From: Emiliania huxleyi CCMP1516
Taxonomy: Eukaryota > Haptophyta > Isochrysidales > Noelaerhabdaceae
NCBI RefSeq assembly: GCF_000372725.1
Contig: NW_005199274.1
Span: 462,578 to 526,577 of the forward strand
Direction of reading: 5' to 3'
Length of the DNA: 64,000 nt
Made by a program: the position numbers and the translations under genes. How positions within the stretch are numbered: the first letter of the stretch is position 1; every line of letters begins with the position of its first letter. The notes below the pieces were generated by a model that saw nothing but the letters and a program-made list of their open reading frames with translations, made no database searches and was not told where the DNA came from. Below, piece by piece: positions 41,813-53,724 of this stretch.

Positions 41813-42688
41813 GCGATGGCGGTGTGACCGATCGAGCTACAAGAGGAGCTTGTTCAGCAGGATCCGGGGTGAGCTTTCTGTTGAAGTGGTCACGAAGTTT
41901 CTGTTGCGGGCGGCTGACATCAGCTAATTACGGTCCCTCGAGGGGTGTTTGAGGACTCCGTGCGCCTGTATGTACACCCCGGTGCGAGATAATGCGCATT
42001 TCTTCTCTGCACTGTAGCCCTTGAGAAAAAGCTCGCATTATGCAAACCTGTGCCTGTGTCCTAGCAAGTAGACCGAGAGGGGTACTCCCATAGGCACAAG
42101 AGGAGGTGGTCTGGAGACCGGCCCACAGCGGTCAGGAGAGGCCCCAACCCCCAAGACGCAAGAGGGTGCTAGATGAGAGTCAGCAGAGCGCGCCGTCTCG
42201 GACGTCGGAGGCTATGGGCAAGTAGGCTGAGAGACAAGAGGGATTTTTCTTTCTCTCTCGGGCGGAAGTGGAAGCCCCGACTTCTAATAAATTGTGCCAG
42301 GCGTAATAGCCGGGGGCGGACAGCACCTCTCTTTCCTGAGTCACCAGAAGCATCCCAACGATCCTTGAGCGGAGGCCGCCTTGTCTCCGCACTCCGGAGA
42401 ATCTGGGAGAATGGATACCATAGCGGCAAGTGCGTAAGGCGACGGGAGGGTGACGGGGCGGGGGGGTGGCGGGTGGCGGGCGGGTCGGCGGGGAAGCGGC
42501 GGCACGGCGGCAGAACGGCAGAACGGAAGGGCACTGGAATGGCGGATCGGACGGCTGAGCGGGGGCGGCAGCAGGAAGGAGGCGGCGGTACGTACGGCGA
42601 GGGGAGGGGGCTGGCGGATGGATAACGAGGAAGTAGAGATTCGGGCGGGCGCGAGCGAGCGGCGAGGCGGCGGGAGGGTGAGGCGAGG
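41813..42688. other. No recognisable gene
   Basis: Upstream of ARPC1. G-rich runs at 42440-42610 leave several frames open without recognisable content. Confidence 0.5.
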
Positions 42689-42729
42689 GGCACTTGGAGC
42701 ACTTGGAGAACAGTCAGTAACCTCACATC
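42689..42729 (+). repeat. Repeat D fragment upstream of ARPC1
   Basis: GCACTTGGAGCACTTGGAGA, ACAGTCAGTAACCTCACATCC: the first 40 bases of family D, 167 bases before the ARPC1 ATG. Confidence 0.8.
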
Positions 42730-42895
42730 CTCGCCATCCTCGGCCATCGGCACTTGGAAAGCCGTGGCCTTTTTTGCGCGTTGTGGAACCTTGGCCCCGG
42801 TCGATTGACTTCAGCGCCGACGCTGCGCTGCTCCCCGCTGCTCGTGCGGGTGTGAGCCACCACCTTGCCGCGTGCCCAGACGCGGTCAGTGAGCG

Positions 42896-45800
42896 ATGGT
42901 CTTCGAGGCGCGCGTCGAATCCGCAATCACCATCCACGCCTGGAACGCGGACCGCACGCTCCTCGCCGTCTGCCCGAACGACAATACGATCGCCATCCTC
43001 AAGGTCCCGACCGCCGAGCCGCTGGACGGGCCGTGGGAGCGGGTGGCGACGCTGAGCGAGCACGACGCGCTGGTGACGGGCATCGCGTGGGCACCGACGT
43101 CCAATAAGATCGTCACCGTCTCGCAGGACCGCAACGCCTACGTCTGGACGCAGGTCGGCGGCGAGTGGAAGCCGTCGCTCGTCATCCTGCGCATCGCGGC
43201 GGCGGCGACGTCGGTGCAGTGGTCGCCGGGCGAGGAGAAGTTCGCGGTCGGGTCGGGCGCCAAGGTGGTGCCGGTGTGCTACTACGAGGCGGCAAACGAC
43301 TTTTGGGTCTCGAAGATGATCAAGGATCACTCCTCCACGGTCGGGGCGGTTGCGTGGCACCCGACGGCGCCGATCCTCGCCACCGCGTCGTTCGACTGCC
43401 GCTGCCGCGTCTTCTCGGCGCGCGCGCGCGCGCGTGGGGGGGGGGGCAGAGAGAGAGACGCGACGGGATGGGGCGGGCGGGCTGCTCTCCGACTCGCTTC
43501 CCGCACGGCGTGTCTGCCCGCGCAGGCGCACCTGAGGAACATTGACGGCAAAGAGGCGCGCGCGAGAGAGAGACGCATGCGGAACAGCACCCGCACCCGC
43601 CCCCCCCCCCTCCCCCCCTCCCCCCTTTCCCCACCGCGCCGGCGCACGCACGCAAGAAGCGCTTAGAGGCCGCGGCCATATCTCCGCCATATCTCGCCTT
43701 ATCTCCCCACATCTCGCTTAGAGGCCGCGGCTCCGCGAGTGAGCCTGAGCCTGCCCGCCGCCTGGCACACTCGGGTGTGTACTCGGGTGTGTGCTCGGGT
43801 GTGTACTCGGGTGTGTACTCGGGTGTGTGCGCACACAGCACTGCTGTGCGGTGCTCGTGAGTGACAGCTCGTGCGTGGTGTCCTGCTCCACACGCCGGCC
43901 CGTGCGGTGTCGGCGAGCTCGCGAGCGCCGTGCAGTGCTCGGCAGTCGGGGCAGCGCCGCGCCGCCCGCATGCCGACGAGCGTGCACCGCCATCGGCTGC
44001 TTCAGCGCCCGCCGCACCTCTCTCGCCGTCTCTCCCTATCTCTCGCCATCTCTCGCCATCTCTCCCCGGCTCTCTCCCTATCTCTCCCTATCTCTCGCCA
44101 CATCTCGCCAAATCTCCCCACATCTCCCCATATCCCGCAGGCGACCACTCCGTGGGGCGCAGCGGCCAAGTTCGGGACGCTGCTCTACACGTACGAGGCG
44201 CACGGCTAGGAACGGAGGACGGACTCTGATTTATGTATACGGACTCTCGCCCTCCCGGAGAGTGTGTCACCGCCGCTCGAGAGGACACGGACTCGACTGT
44301 ACCCCGCCGGATTCGGCTGCAGTCGCTGTCCTCGCACCCCTCGTACTCACGCGGTGCTCTGAGGACCCTGCACACTACCCGTCCTCCCCCCCCTCATGCT
44401 GGCGTTTCCGCAACGCAAGGCGTACGGCTGGGTGCTCGACGTCGCCTTCTCCGCCGCCGGTTGGCTCCGCGCTCCCTCCCTCCCTCCTCTCTCTCTCGCT
44501 TGCTCTCTCACTCTTGCTCTCTCACTCTTGCTCTCGCTCGCCCGCTCACTCTTGCTCTCGCTCTCTCGCTCTCGCGCTCTCTCCCGCTCTCCCGCTCTCC
44601 CGCTCTCCCCGCGCCCCCTCGCTCGCACCTCTCCCCTCTCGGCACGGGCCTCTCCCCTCCCTGCGCACCAGCCGCCGCGCTCGCCCTCACCGCTTGGACC
44701 GAGTCTCGCACCCTCCCTCCCTCCCTCCCTCCCTCCCTCCCTCCCTCGGGAGCCAGGCGACGCTCTCGCCCTCACCGCGCAAAACTCGACCGTCGCCGTC
44801 GTCGACATGGCCGCGGCGGCCGCAGGCTCGACCGCCCCTAGAGGCGGAGGACGGACTCTTGTATCCCACCTGGCGCCCGAGAGGAGGCGTGTTCAGCTGT
44901 CCTCGACCATCTCCGGCCGTACTCACTGTCTTCGCACCCCTCTCCTTCACGCGGTGCTCTGAAGACTCTGCACCAGACCGTCTCCCCCCCCCTTCCCCTC
45001 ATGTTGGCGTCGTACTCACAACCGCAGGCTCGGAGGGCGCGGCGCAGACCATCCGCCTCTCGGAGCTGCCTCTCACAAAGCTCCTCTTCCTGCCCGACGG
45101 CCAGGCGAGCGCCGCCCTCCGCCGCTTCCTCCCGCCGCCGCTTCCTCCCGCCGCCGCCTCCTCCTGCCTCTGCCGCCGCCTCCCGCCGCCTCCTCCTGCC
45201 GCCGCCGCCTCCTCCTGCCGCCGCCGCCTCTTGCTGCTGCCACCACCTGTGCCATCTCCCTCTGCCTCTTGCAATCGCCTCCTCTGCCTCTTGCCGCCCC
45301 CGCGTCTGACTCGTGCCGCCACCGCCGCCGCCGCCGCCGCCGCCACCGCCACCCTGTCTCCTCGCCTTTCGCTGCCCCTCTGGCCGCCGCTCCACCGCCG
45401 GCCTCGCCTGCCTTGCGCCGCAGCCTTCCCTCCCCACCGCTGCTCCCGGCACACGGGCAGCACCCCGCCCGCCTGCACGCCTCTGACCCCCTCCCCCCCC
45501 CCCTTCCCCTCCCCTTCCCCTCCCCTTCCCCTCCCCGCCGCCTGCTCCCTGGCAGCTGGTCGGTGCCGGGCACTGCTACTCCCCTCTCCTGATCGGCCGC
45601 GCCGAGGGCGCCCCTTGGGCCGTCATCGGCAAGCTGTCGACGTCGGCCGGTCGGACCAAAAAGTCATCCTCCAAGGTACACATCCTCTTGGGCTGCCCTT
45701 CGGTTAGATTTGGGAGGTTTTTTGGCTGCACCTCTTGGGGTGCCCTTGGGCTGCACCCCGGCTGCACCCCGGCTGCGCCTCTGCTGCCCTCCCTCCCAAG

Positions 45801-46253
45801 GCGGACTCGACACAGAGCCTGCTCCGAGCTACCGAGCTACCGAACCTCTACCTCGCCGCATCCCCCCCCCCCCCCCCCTCCGACAGGTCGACTCGGCGCG
45901 GAGGATGTTTCAGGCGGCAGCCTCCACCGGCACCCTCGACTCCGGCGCCGCGACCCTTGACTCGCTCCACCAGTTCGCCGTCTGCGGGCTGCAGCGCTTT
46001 GGCGCCCGCACCGCGCCCGCCGAGGGGGGTAGAGGTAGCGGGGGGGGGGTGCCTGTCTTGACCCGCCTCGCTGCGAGCAGGCGGCCGCGTGGTGCAGAGC
46101 GACGCCGTCTTCACGTCGTCCGCGCTCGACGGCGCGGTTGGGCGGGGCGGGGTCAGTCTGCGCTGCCGGGCGCGATAACCTGTGCACGTGGACCATCCTA
46201 TAGGCAAGATCGTCGGCTGGTCGGCGCGCGAGATCGCGGCGGCGGCGCAGTAG
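42896..46253 (+). CDS. ARPC1: Arp2/3 complex subunit 1 (ARPC1), WD40 protein
   Basis: ARPC1 is the WD40 subunit of the seven-protein Arp2/3 complex, which nucleates branched actin. Ten exons join without a frame break: 42896-43417, 43526-43555, 44141-44197, 44420-44459, 44757-44825, 45028-45104, 45556-45675, 45887-46028, 46081-46131 and 46204-46253, giving 385 residues, the usual family length. Landmarks: ITIHAWNADRTLLAVCPND, EHDALVTGIAWAPTSNKIVT, DRNAYVWTQ, SLVILRIAAAATSVQWSPGE, KFAVGSGAKVVPVCYYE, STVGAVAWHP, CRCRVFSA, TTPWGAAAKFG, NSTVAVVD, AGHCYSPLL and a C-terminal DGKIVGWSA. Exon 1 alone carries the first three blades; the rest is cut into small exons by introns full of minisatellites (ACTCGGGTGTGT near 43771, CTCTCGCCATCT near 44040, CTCGCTCTTG near 44520, CCCT near 44710, CCTTCCCCT near 45500). 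Most donors are GC. Confidence 0.92.
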
Positions 46254-46618
46254 GGAGGAGGGCTGCCAAGTTGCGCTTGGGGCGAGAGACATTTGTGTCA
46301 TTTGCCCATAAAAAAATCGCTGCCTGCTGCTCGCGGTGGCGAGTCACTCCCCGGAGCAGAATAGAGGTGCGCACGAGGCAGGTGGCATAGCACGGCCCAC
46401 CCCCTTCCACCCCCCCTCGCCCTTCGCAGCCTCTTCCCCCTTCCCTTTCCTTGCGACGGCGCGCATTAAAGAAAGAAACATGCGCGGGAAAAAAAAACAG
46501 GCGCTGCAGTTTGATGTATCGGCTTGCGTACCGTTTCCAACCGTCACGCGTCAGTACGCTACGTATGCCCACAGACCTCGACTGTACTGGCGTTTTGTTT
46601 TCCACTCGTTGCGAATTC

Positions 46619-46657
46619 TTGGAGCACTTGAGTCCTTGGAGCACTTGGAGTGCAGCG
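46619..46657 (+). repeat. Repeat D-like fragment upstream of the beta-helix gene
   Basis: CTTGGAGCACTTGAGTCCTT, GGAGCACTTGGAGTGCAG, ending 36 bases before the ATG at 46693. Confidence 0.75.
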
Positions 46658-46692
46658 GACTTCGTTTTCTTCTTTCACGCCGGAACAGACAC

Positions 46693-49600
46693 ATGCTGGT
46701 GTTCTGCGCCGCCTTTGGACTCTCGGCCACCGCAGAGCTCTCGCCCGCGCTGCCGCCGCCGTCGCTGCCGCCGCCGTCTGCACCCTACTATGAGGTTGAC
46801 AGCAAGGAGCAGCTTTTGGGTATCTTCAGCGAAAGCCGCATGGAAGCGAGCGTCGACGTCGTTGTCGCATCTGGCACAATCATTGAGTTGGAGACGCGGC
46901 TCGAATGCGATGAGGAGATCACCGTGATCATCCGTGGCAGCGGCGAGGGCGCGACTTTCGACGGCAAGGACAAGATCGGGCTCTTCAAAGTGTCTGGCGG
47001 TTGCAGCCTTACGCTCGAGCGACTCAACCTCGTCAACGGGAAAACAAACGCAGATGGCGGCGCTGTTTATGTAAAGAACGGCATTCTAACTTTGATGGAC
47101 TCGACTGTCACTAATTGCAAGGGCGACTGGGGCGGAGCCTTGTACGTCGACAATTTCAATCGCTACAAGGTACGGGTGAAGGGCTCAACGTTTACCAGCT
47201 GCTCTGCTGAATACGTGCGCCGCCACTTAGATACCATGCCCATTAGCACAGAAGTGACATCCGCCCCCACGCCTACGCAGGGCGGCGCCATATACGTGTG
47301 GGACGGCGTGGTGAGCCTGATCAACTCCGAATTCTCGGACTGCCACGCAACGGAAGGTGGCGCAGTGTGGGTGGGTGGCGGCGAGGTGAGCCTGCTCGGC
47401 TCCAAGATCAGCAGCTGCTCAGCTGCCGAGGTTCGCAAGGGATAGAGATAGAGTCTAGTAGCGCGGGAGGAGTGACCCGCCTCTTCGCTTAACGCAGGGC
47501 GGCGCCATAAGCATGTCGAGCGGCAACGCAAGAGTGGAGGGCTCCACGTTTACTAGCTGCTCTGCTGCTGACCAGGTGCGCCATGTAGAGAGAACCAGAC
47601 CAGTAACGCAAAAGAGACATCTGCCCTCCCACTTAACGCAGGGTGGCGCCTTGAACGTGTGGGGCGGCAACGCAAGAGTGGAGGACTCCACTTTTACCAG
47701 CTGCTCTGCTGACAAGGTGCGCCATGTAGAGAGAATCAGACCAGTAGCGCAGTGACATCCGCCCTGCGTTGGGATCCAGAGGTGACATCCGCCCCCACGC
47801 CTCCTCGCCCAACGCAGGGCGGCGCAATATACGTGGATGAGGGCGAGGTGAGCCTGATGGACTCCGAGTTTAGCAGCTGCTCCGCTGCCGAGGTTCGCAT
47901 AGTAGGTAGAGTCCAGTAGCGCAGGAGGAGTGACCCCCGCCTCCTCGCCCAACGCAGGGCGGCGCCTTGTACGTGGAAAACGAGAAGGGCGAGGTGAACC
48001 TGATCAACTCCGAGATCTCCAACTGCATCGCCACAGAGTACGGCGGCGGCCTCTACTCGGCGGGCGGGCGCACCAGATTGAGCAAGGGCACCCTGATCAG
48101 CACCTGCTCCGCACCGGAGGGTCAGGGGAGCTCCATCTTCCTTCTCGGGGGTGGAGTCTCCTACACCCTCGCCGCCCCCGCCGGCCACTGGCTGCCAAAC
48201 GCGCTCTGCGAGGTGTACCGGGAGGCGTGCCCGACGCGATTTGGCAAGCCGATCGATGACTGCCCTAATCACCGCGACAACTGCGCGCTCACCAATGAGA
48301 CAGATCCCTCACCGGATGAGAAGGAGGAGGCTTGCGGCCGGCACAGCAGCCCAGAGAAGCAGGCGACTTGCAACATGACGGTCGACGAGCCGTGGTTGTG
48401 CCAGATCGCAACCTTCGTGCAGCCGTGCAACTGGCAGGACGACCCCTCCATCCTCGGCGAGAACCTCTACCAGCTGCCGCTGGAGCCTGTGGAGCGCGAC
48501 TTCCCCTACCGCTGCGCCGCCGGCCTCAACGTCTCGCTCGACCCCGAAAGCCAGTCCAGCAGTCGCTGCGCCGGTCCCTGTCCTCCTGGCACCTGGTCGG
48601 CTATCGGCAGTGGCTCGTGCACGGACTGCGAGCCCGGCTTCTACGCCCAGCAAGAGCGCCAGGCGGAGTGCCGCCGCTGCCCACATCCACTCTTTAGCGG
48701 TCCCGGCAGCGTCTTCTGCTCAATGTGCATGGAGGGGTACTACCTGAGCAACTTTAGCGCCGATCCGTATGACATGATAGAGTTCTGCCGTCCTTGCCCA
48801 GGAGACGCCAACTGCAGCTCGCCAAATGCCACCCTCGAGAAACTCCCCCTCAAAGCCGGATTCTGGCGTGCCAGCAAAAGCAGCGACGTGTTGTATGAGT
48901 GCCGTCGCTTTGGTGGCGATGGCGATGCGGGCGAGAAGCGGTGCGCCGGCGGCTCCGAGTTCGGAATCGACGGCTCGGGCTACTGCGCTCCAGGCTTCAA
49001 GGGCCCGGAGTGCCAGCTCTGCGAGGAGGAGGACCACTACCTCACCAACGGCGACACGTGCAGCCAGTGTGCCGCAGTAGGGGAGCTGGTGGGCAACATC
49101 GTCGGCCTCTTCGTCGGCCTCTTTGTCTCGTGCGCCATCGCGGCGTGGGTCTACTCAACGACAAGCTTGCGACGCAAGCCATGCATCGGCCCTTTTCTCC
49201 GCTTCGCCGACCGCGCTGTCGCCGCATTCGCCACGTTCGGCCTCACGCCCAAGCTCAAGATCCTGCTGGGGTTCTACCAGGTGGCGCTGGTTCTCGACGT
49301 CACCTACTCAGCGCAGCTCCCGGAGGAGTTCACGACGCCCATCGACAGGTTGAACGACTGGATTTCGCTCAACTGGGCCGAGGCTTTTCTGCCCTTTCAA
49401 TGTAGCGGGTCCCGGGTCATTGCGGTCACGCTCTTGCCCGTGGGCCTCATCGCTCTCCTTTTGCTCTCGGGCGTCGCGCTGCGGGTTTATCGCTGGCACG
49501 CCACGCCTCTTCCACGCCAGAAGCTCTGGCCGAAAGAGGTGGCCCTTGGACTCCTCGATTTCTTGCCAGCCAGCCTTGTGCTCGTCTTCCTGTGTGTGCC

Positions 49601-51765
49601 GGGGGTCAACGCCTACATCTTTGGCGCGTGGTCCTGCCAGGCGACGTTATTTGCCCCAGCCACAGACGCCACTCCGACGATGTCTCCTTAGCCCTGCGTT
49701 CCCACACAGGCGTATGATGACCCGGACCCGGAGCACGCAAAAGGCATGGTCAGCTACCTGCGCCGTGACCCGAGCATCGAGTGCTTTACCGATAAGCACC
49801 AGCCCACCATTGACCGCGCTATCATTTTTGCCGGGGTGTGGGTGGGTGGCTCGCTGATCCTCTACAGTTCGCTCCTCGCTGCTTGCTACACGCCGTTGCG
49901 GGCCAAGGTTTCTTCCCCGCTGACGCGGGCCACGGCGTTCCTCCACCAGGAGTACACCACGACCTTCTTCTGGTGGGAGGCGCTAGAGCTGGCGCGCAAG
50001 CTGATTCTCAACGGCATCGTGCTGCTAATCCGAGAGGAACGCGCCTTTCTTCGGCTCGTGGTGGCTGTTCTGCTCTCTTCCTGCTACCTGACGGCGCTGG
50101 CGGCCACGCAGCCGTATCGAAAGTTTGAGGACTACGCGCTTGCCGTGGTAAGCCGTTCACGCTCCCTAGTGCACATACACCCCCCTCGCTCGACCCCCCC
50201 CCCCCTCTCCTCCCGCAGGCAACCAATCTTGTGCTCCTCGTCAACTTCGTCTTGGCTGGTTGGTGCTCCATCTTCCTCAACATCGAGGAGCGCTCCGGCA
50301 AGGAGGAGGCCATCACCATCTTTGGCTTCAGCAGTGACGATTGGATTGCGGACACCATGCTCGGTCTCACTTTTGGCGTCACGGGCCTCTTCGTCGTGCT
50401 TGCAGCAGCGATCGGCGCCATCGCCGCCCAGCGCCGGCGCGAGCGCGACCGGGAGCTGGAGGAGACAAATCGCGCGCTCGCAGACGCCGCGCTGGAGATG
50501 CAAGGCGTCCAGTGCACCTTCCTCTTTCTCGACGCGGACGTGATCCGCTCCGGGCGGTTCGACGAGGCTGGCTACAAGACGACGTTGCCGCGGCTGCAGG
50601 AGATGCAGGCAGCGCACCCAGAATGGATCCAGCGGCGAGTGCTCAAGCGGCACCTCGCATACGGGCGTCACGCGTACCGCGGCGAGATCCTCGCAGTGAG
50701 CCACCGCTGGGAGCAGCCCGACGCGCCCGACGCGAGCGGCGCCCAGCTGCGGGCGATCCGCGAGCACCTTCAGAGCCCGGCCGGCCTCGAGGTGAGCTTC
50801 GCCTGGTATGCCTTGAGCACTGCCGTGAATAGATGCTGTTCACGCACGCCGCGCTCTGAACAGGTGGGCTTCGTCTGGTACGACTACTGGTGCATGCCGC
50901 AGGGCGAGCGGACGCCCACGGAGAAGGTCGACTTCAAGCGCATGCTGCAGAATGTTCTTGTGTCTCTCCTGCGGCTAGGCGAGAGACGAAGCCCCCGTTC
51001 CCTTATTGGGCGTGGACTGCCCCGCACATAGGTCAACCTGCTCTACCTCGGCTGCTCCGTCCTCATCCTGCAGGAGCTCTCCTACCTCTCCCGCTTCTGG
51101 CGCGCACGCCACACGGCCACGCCTCGCGCTCTCCGCCTCTCTAGACCGCCTCTCGCCCTCCTCCCCGCGCTCCAGGACGCAGTTTGAGGCGTGGTGCAGC
51201 ATGCAGGCGGCCACCCCCACCCCCACCCCCACCCCCACCCCTCCCCCACCACCACACACACACACACCGCACGGGGCCTTAAACGCCTTCGGACGTGGAG
51301 TCGCGAGGGTTACCTGGCCTTACCTGGAGCTCCACTTACGCGGTACACCTGCAGGCGGCCACCGGAGGCGGCCTTGGGCCGGCGCCCGCCGCAGAGCGGC
51401 GCTGCACCGTCGTCCCCATCCACCAGGCCACGGAGGGGATGGCGTCCGAGCTCATCATGATGTGAACGCCGCTCTGAAGGGGTGATGTGCGGTTTCAGGC
51501 CGCTCGTCTGTCACCTCCGCATAACCTACCGCGTAGGTGGGCGAGTCGCAGCGTGGACGAGGCGATCGACACGCTGGCGAGCCCGGACGTGACCGTCACC
51601 AACCAGTCCGACAAGGAGCTGCAGCTGTACAAGCTGCGAGAGCTCGACTCGCTGGTACAGGAGGCCGTGGCGCAGTGCGAGAGCGAGGCAGCCGACCCCA
51701 CGGTGGTCGAGATTGCACCAGCGCCGGACCGCGGCTCCAATAGCATCTTTGAGCGGGCCGAGTAG
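46693..51765 (+). CDS. Large surface protein: GGA beta-helix repeats, Cys-rich stalk, multi-pass membrane domain
   Basis: Thirteen exons, all joining in frame (46693-47214, 47281-47430, 47498-47575, 47642-47716, 47818-47892, 47958-49640, 49710-50147, 50219-50791, 50864-50953, 51032-51099, 51176-51206, 51355-51461, 51537-51765), give about 1372 residues. Order: signal peptide (MLVFCAAFGLSATAE); beta-helix repeats of the GGAIYV...L..S.F..C type, as in chlamydial Pmp and pectate-lyase-like proteins; a Cys-rich region with GTWSAIGSGSCTDCEPGFYA of TNFR/ephrin-receptor style; membrane segments from IVGLFVGLFVSCAIAAWVY to GLFVVLAAAIGAIAA; and a cytosolic domain with EILAVSHRWEQPDAPD, VGFVWYDYWCMPQGERTPTE, VNLLYLGCSVLILQELSYLS and VTNQSDKELQLYKLRELDSL. 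I associate this architecture with haptophytes and related algae. A receptor-like role is inference. Donors are a mix of GT and GC. Confidence 0.85.
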
Positions 51766-51962
51766 AGTCGCGTTGTGTGTCAACGTTGTGTGTTCCACTG
51801 TTGGTGTTGCATTATGCATGTCCATGTGTGTGTGATGCTCATGCTGGTTGCTGCGGCTTACAGAGAGAGAGAGATTTTTTACAAGCTATGCCAAACAAAC
51901 AAATCAAATCTCCATTCTGGGAGCGACTGCGAACACGCATGTGCCGGTCGCACTCCCTATGT

Positions 51963-52697
51963 GAGCGATTCTAAGATCAGGCCTGCCACTGGGCGAAAAT
52001 CGGCCGTCCCTCAGTGCTTCCAGCCTGCCCGCTTCAGTTTCCTCAATTGGCTCGAATTTTGCTTGTAGAAAAAAGAATAGCGATCGCGGGCCGCCGGAGC
52101 GGGCATTTCGAAGTGGTCAGCGGGCATTTCGAAGTGGTGCGGCGGCAGGCTGCCACCGCTGCCCGGGCGCCCCGAGCGGCGGCGGAGGGCCGCCCAGGCC
52201 ACCACCAGTGCCCCTCCCACCGGCAGCGCGGCGGCAGCGGCGCCGACCGCCCCTCCATCAGCGGTGGCGCGACGGCTGTCGTCGGGGCGCCGGCAGGTGC
52301 CGCGCGCAGAGGGTGCCACCGGACCGGCCGACGCGCGCCCGGCGGAGCCTTCGTCGTGCATGGCGGGCCGAGCACCCCCGCGTCGCTTCTCGGCGCATTG
52401 GAGAGCAGAGGAAGCTGCTGGCGTCGCCGCTGGGATCGGCGGCGGCGCCAGCAGCGTTCTCGGATCTGAAGCCGACTTTGAGCGCCGATCGATCGATCTG
52501 AGGGCTGGCCGATGGGTGGCGCTGGGACATCGCCGCCGCCGCGGAGGCCGGCGGCGACCAGAGGAGCGGTTGGGGCGCGTGGCGCATATGTTACCTGCCA
52601 AGTGAGCATTCAAGTGTGCTTCGAGATTTATTCGAGATTTGTAACTTAGATTTTCGTTTCCAGCGGGGAGGTGGCAGACCTGATCTTAGAATCGCTC
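51963..52697. mobile_element. Small non-autonomous DNA transposon with terminal inverted repeats
   Basis: The left end GAGCGATTCTAAGATCAGGC/CTGCCACT is matched in inverse by the right end (GAGCGATTCTAAGATCAGGT/CTGCCACC), 26 of 28 bases. ATGT stands directly outside both ends (51959-51962 and 52698-52701), fitting a 4-base target-site duplication. The interior is GC-rich, open in several frames, and shows no transposase. The repeat GGGCATTTCGAAGTGGT occurs twice near 52102-52138. Superfamily not assigned. Confidence 0.7.
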
Positions 52698-52936
52698 ATG
52701 TATGTATGTATGTAGGAAGGTGAAGAACAGCCAGGCTCGGACTGGCGGACACCAACCAACGCGGTATGGGTGGACGCTGGACAGATGATGACGGCACGCA
52801 CGAGCGACACACAGACACAAACAGGCTCACAAGACACACTCCCTTAGAGGAATAACGGACGCGTGAGGTGAACATCTCAGCGAAGAACAAAATGCTCGCC
52901 CGATGAGTGAGAGGAGCCGGGTTTTGATTCTCGTGC

Positions 52937-53428
52937 ATGTCGCAGCTCTGCTCCTGGGCTCGCCGCTGCCTGCCGGAGTCGCCACCGCTGTCAGCTGAAA
53001 CTCTCGCCACGCCACCGGCTGATACTCTCACCACGCCGCCGACTGATGCTCCTACCACGCCGCCGGCTGCTGCGCGCTTTTCGGAGACTCCGGCCCGCGA
53101 CTCTCGCTTCAGCATGGCCTTCCGGGTCAGCGGCTACGATGGCGAAGTGGCCGAGAAGACGGAGCTGCACTCTATGATGGCTCGCTTCAAAGCGCTCCGC
53201 ACCTCACAGCGGCTCTCCGGGTTCTGGTCTCCCTTTGCGTCTCCGTCGATTGCGGGGCCGCCAGAGGCAGAGTCCGACTTCCGCTCGCCGGTAGAAGAGG
53301 AGGAGGCGGTGGCGGAGGATGCCGGCCACAGCTACCGCTCGGACACGAGCAGCCATGTGATCAGCCCCTCCCACGAACCCGAGCGGCGGACGTCGATCGC
53401 GAAGTGGCTAGTCCGAAGTGATGCCTGA
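52937..53428 (+). CDS. Hypothetical Thr/Pro-rich protein
   Basis: A 163-residue open frame with ATG at 52937. It has a threonine-proline segment with internal repeats (ETLATPPADTLTTPPTDAPT), then MAFRVSGYDGEVAEKTELHS, MMARFKALRTSQRLSGFWSP and an acidic, serine-rich C-terminus. Just upstream another frame starts MSERSRVLILVHVAALLLGS, a possible signal peptide, which would need a splice or frame change to join. No family recognised. Confidence 0.35.
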   Translation: MSQLCSWARRCLPESPPLSAETLATPPADTLTTPPTDAPTTPPAAARFSETPARDSRFSMAFRVSGYDGEVAEKTELHSMMARFKALRTSQRLSGFWSPFASPSIAGPPEAESDFRSPVEEEEAVAEDAGHSYRSDTSSHVISPSHEPERRTSIAKWLVRSDA

Positions 53429-53724
53429 GCGCAAGCCGCCGACACCACTCTCAAGAGGGCGGCGAGGAGACATTTACCCTCGCGCCGGGGGTCGCGCACG
53501 GTCTCCTGGCTGCATGGTTGCTCTTAATACTTAGAGCTCCCATGTCCATGTGTGTGCACAGTGTGGCGCACCCACCCCGGCGGGATGACACTGTGCGTGT
53601 TGCTCACGTCCCCGTGATATCTGTCTTCTGTGAGTGTGTGCCGTACATGCACATATGTACATGTGTGTTGATTAGAGAACTCTAAACACTAAAGCTCATC
53701 GCGACACTCATATTGCGCGTCTAC
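53429..53724. other. Spacer, no gene seen
   Basis: Ordinary mixed sequence. Downstream of both flanking genes, so it probably holds two 3' ends. Confidence 0.5.

Noticed and set aside
43791-45707. 638-codon plus-strand frame
   Set aside because: Runs across ARPC1 introns and their minisatellites; the WD40 exons lie in other phases and join precisely.
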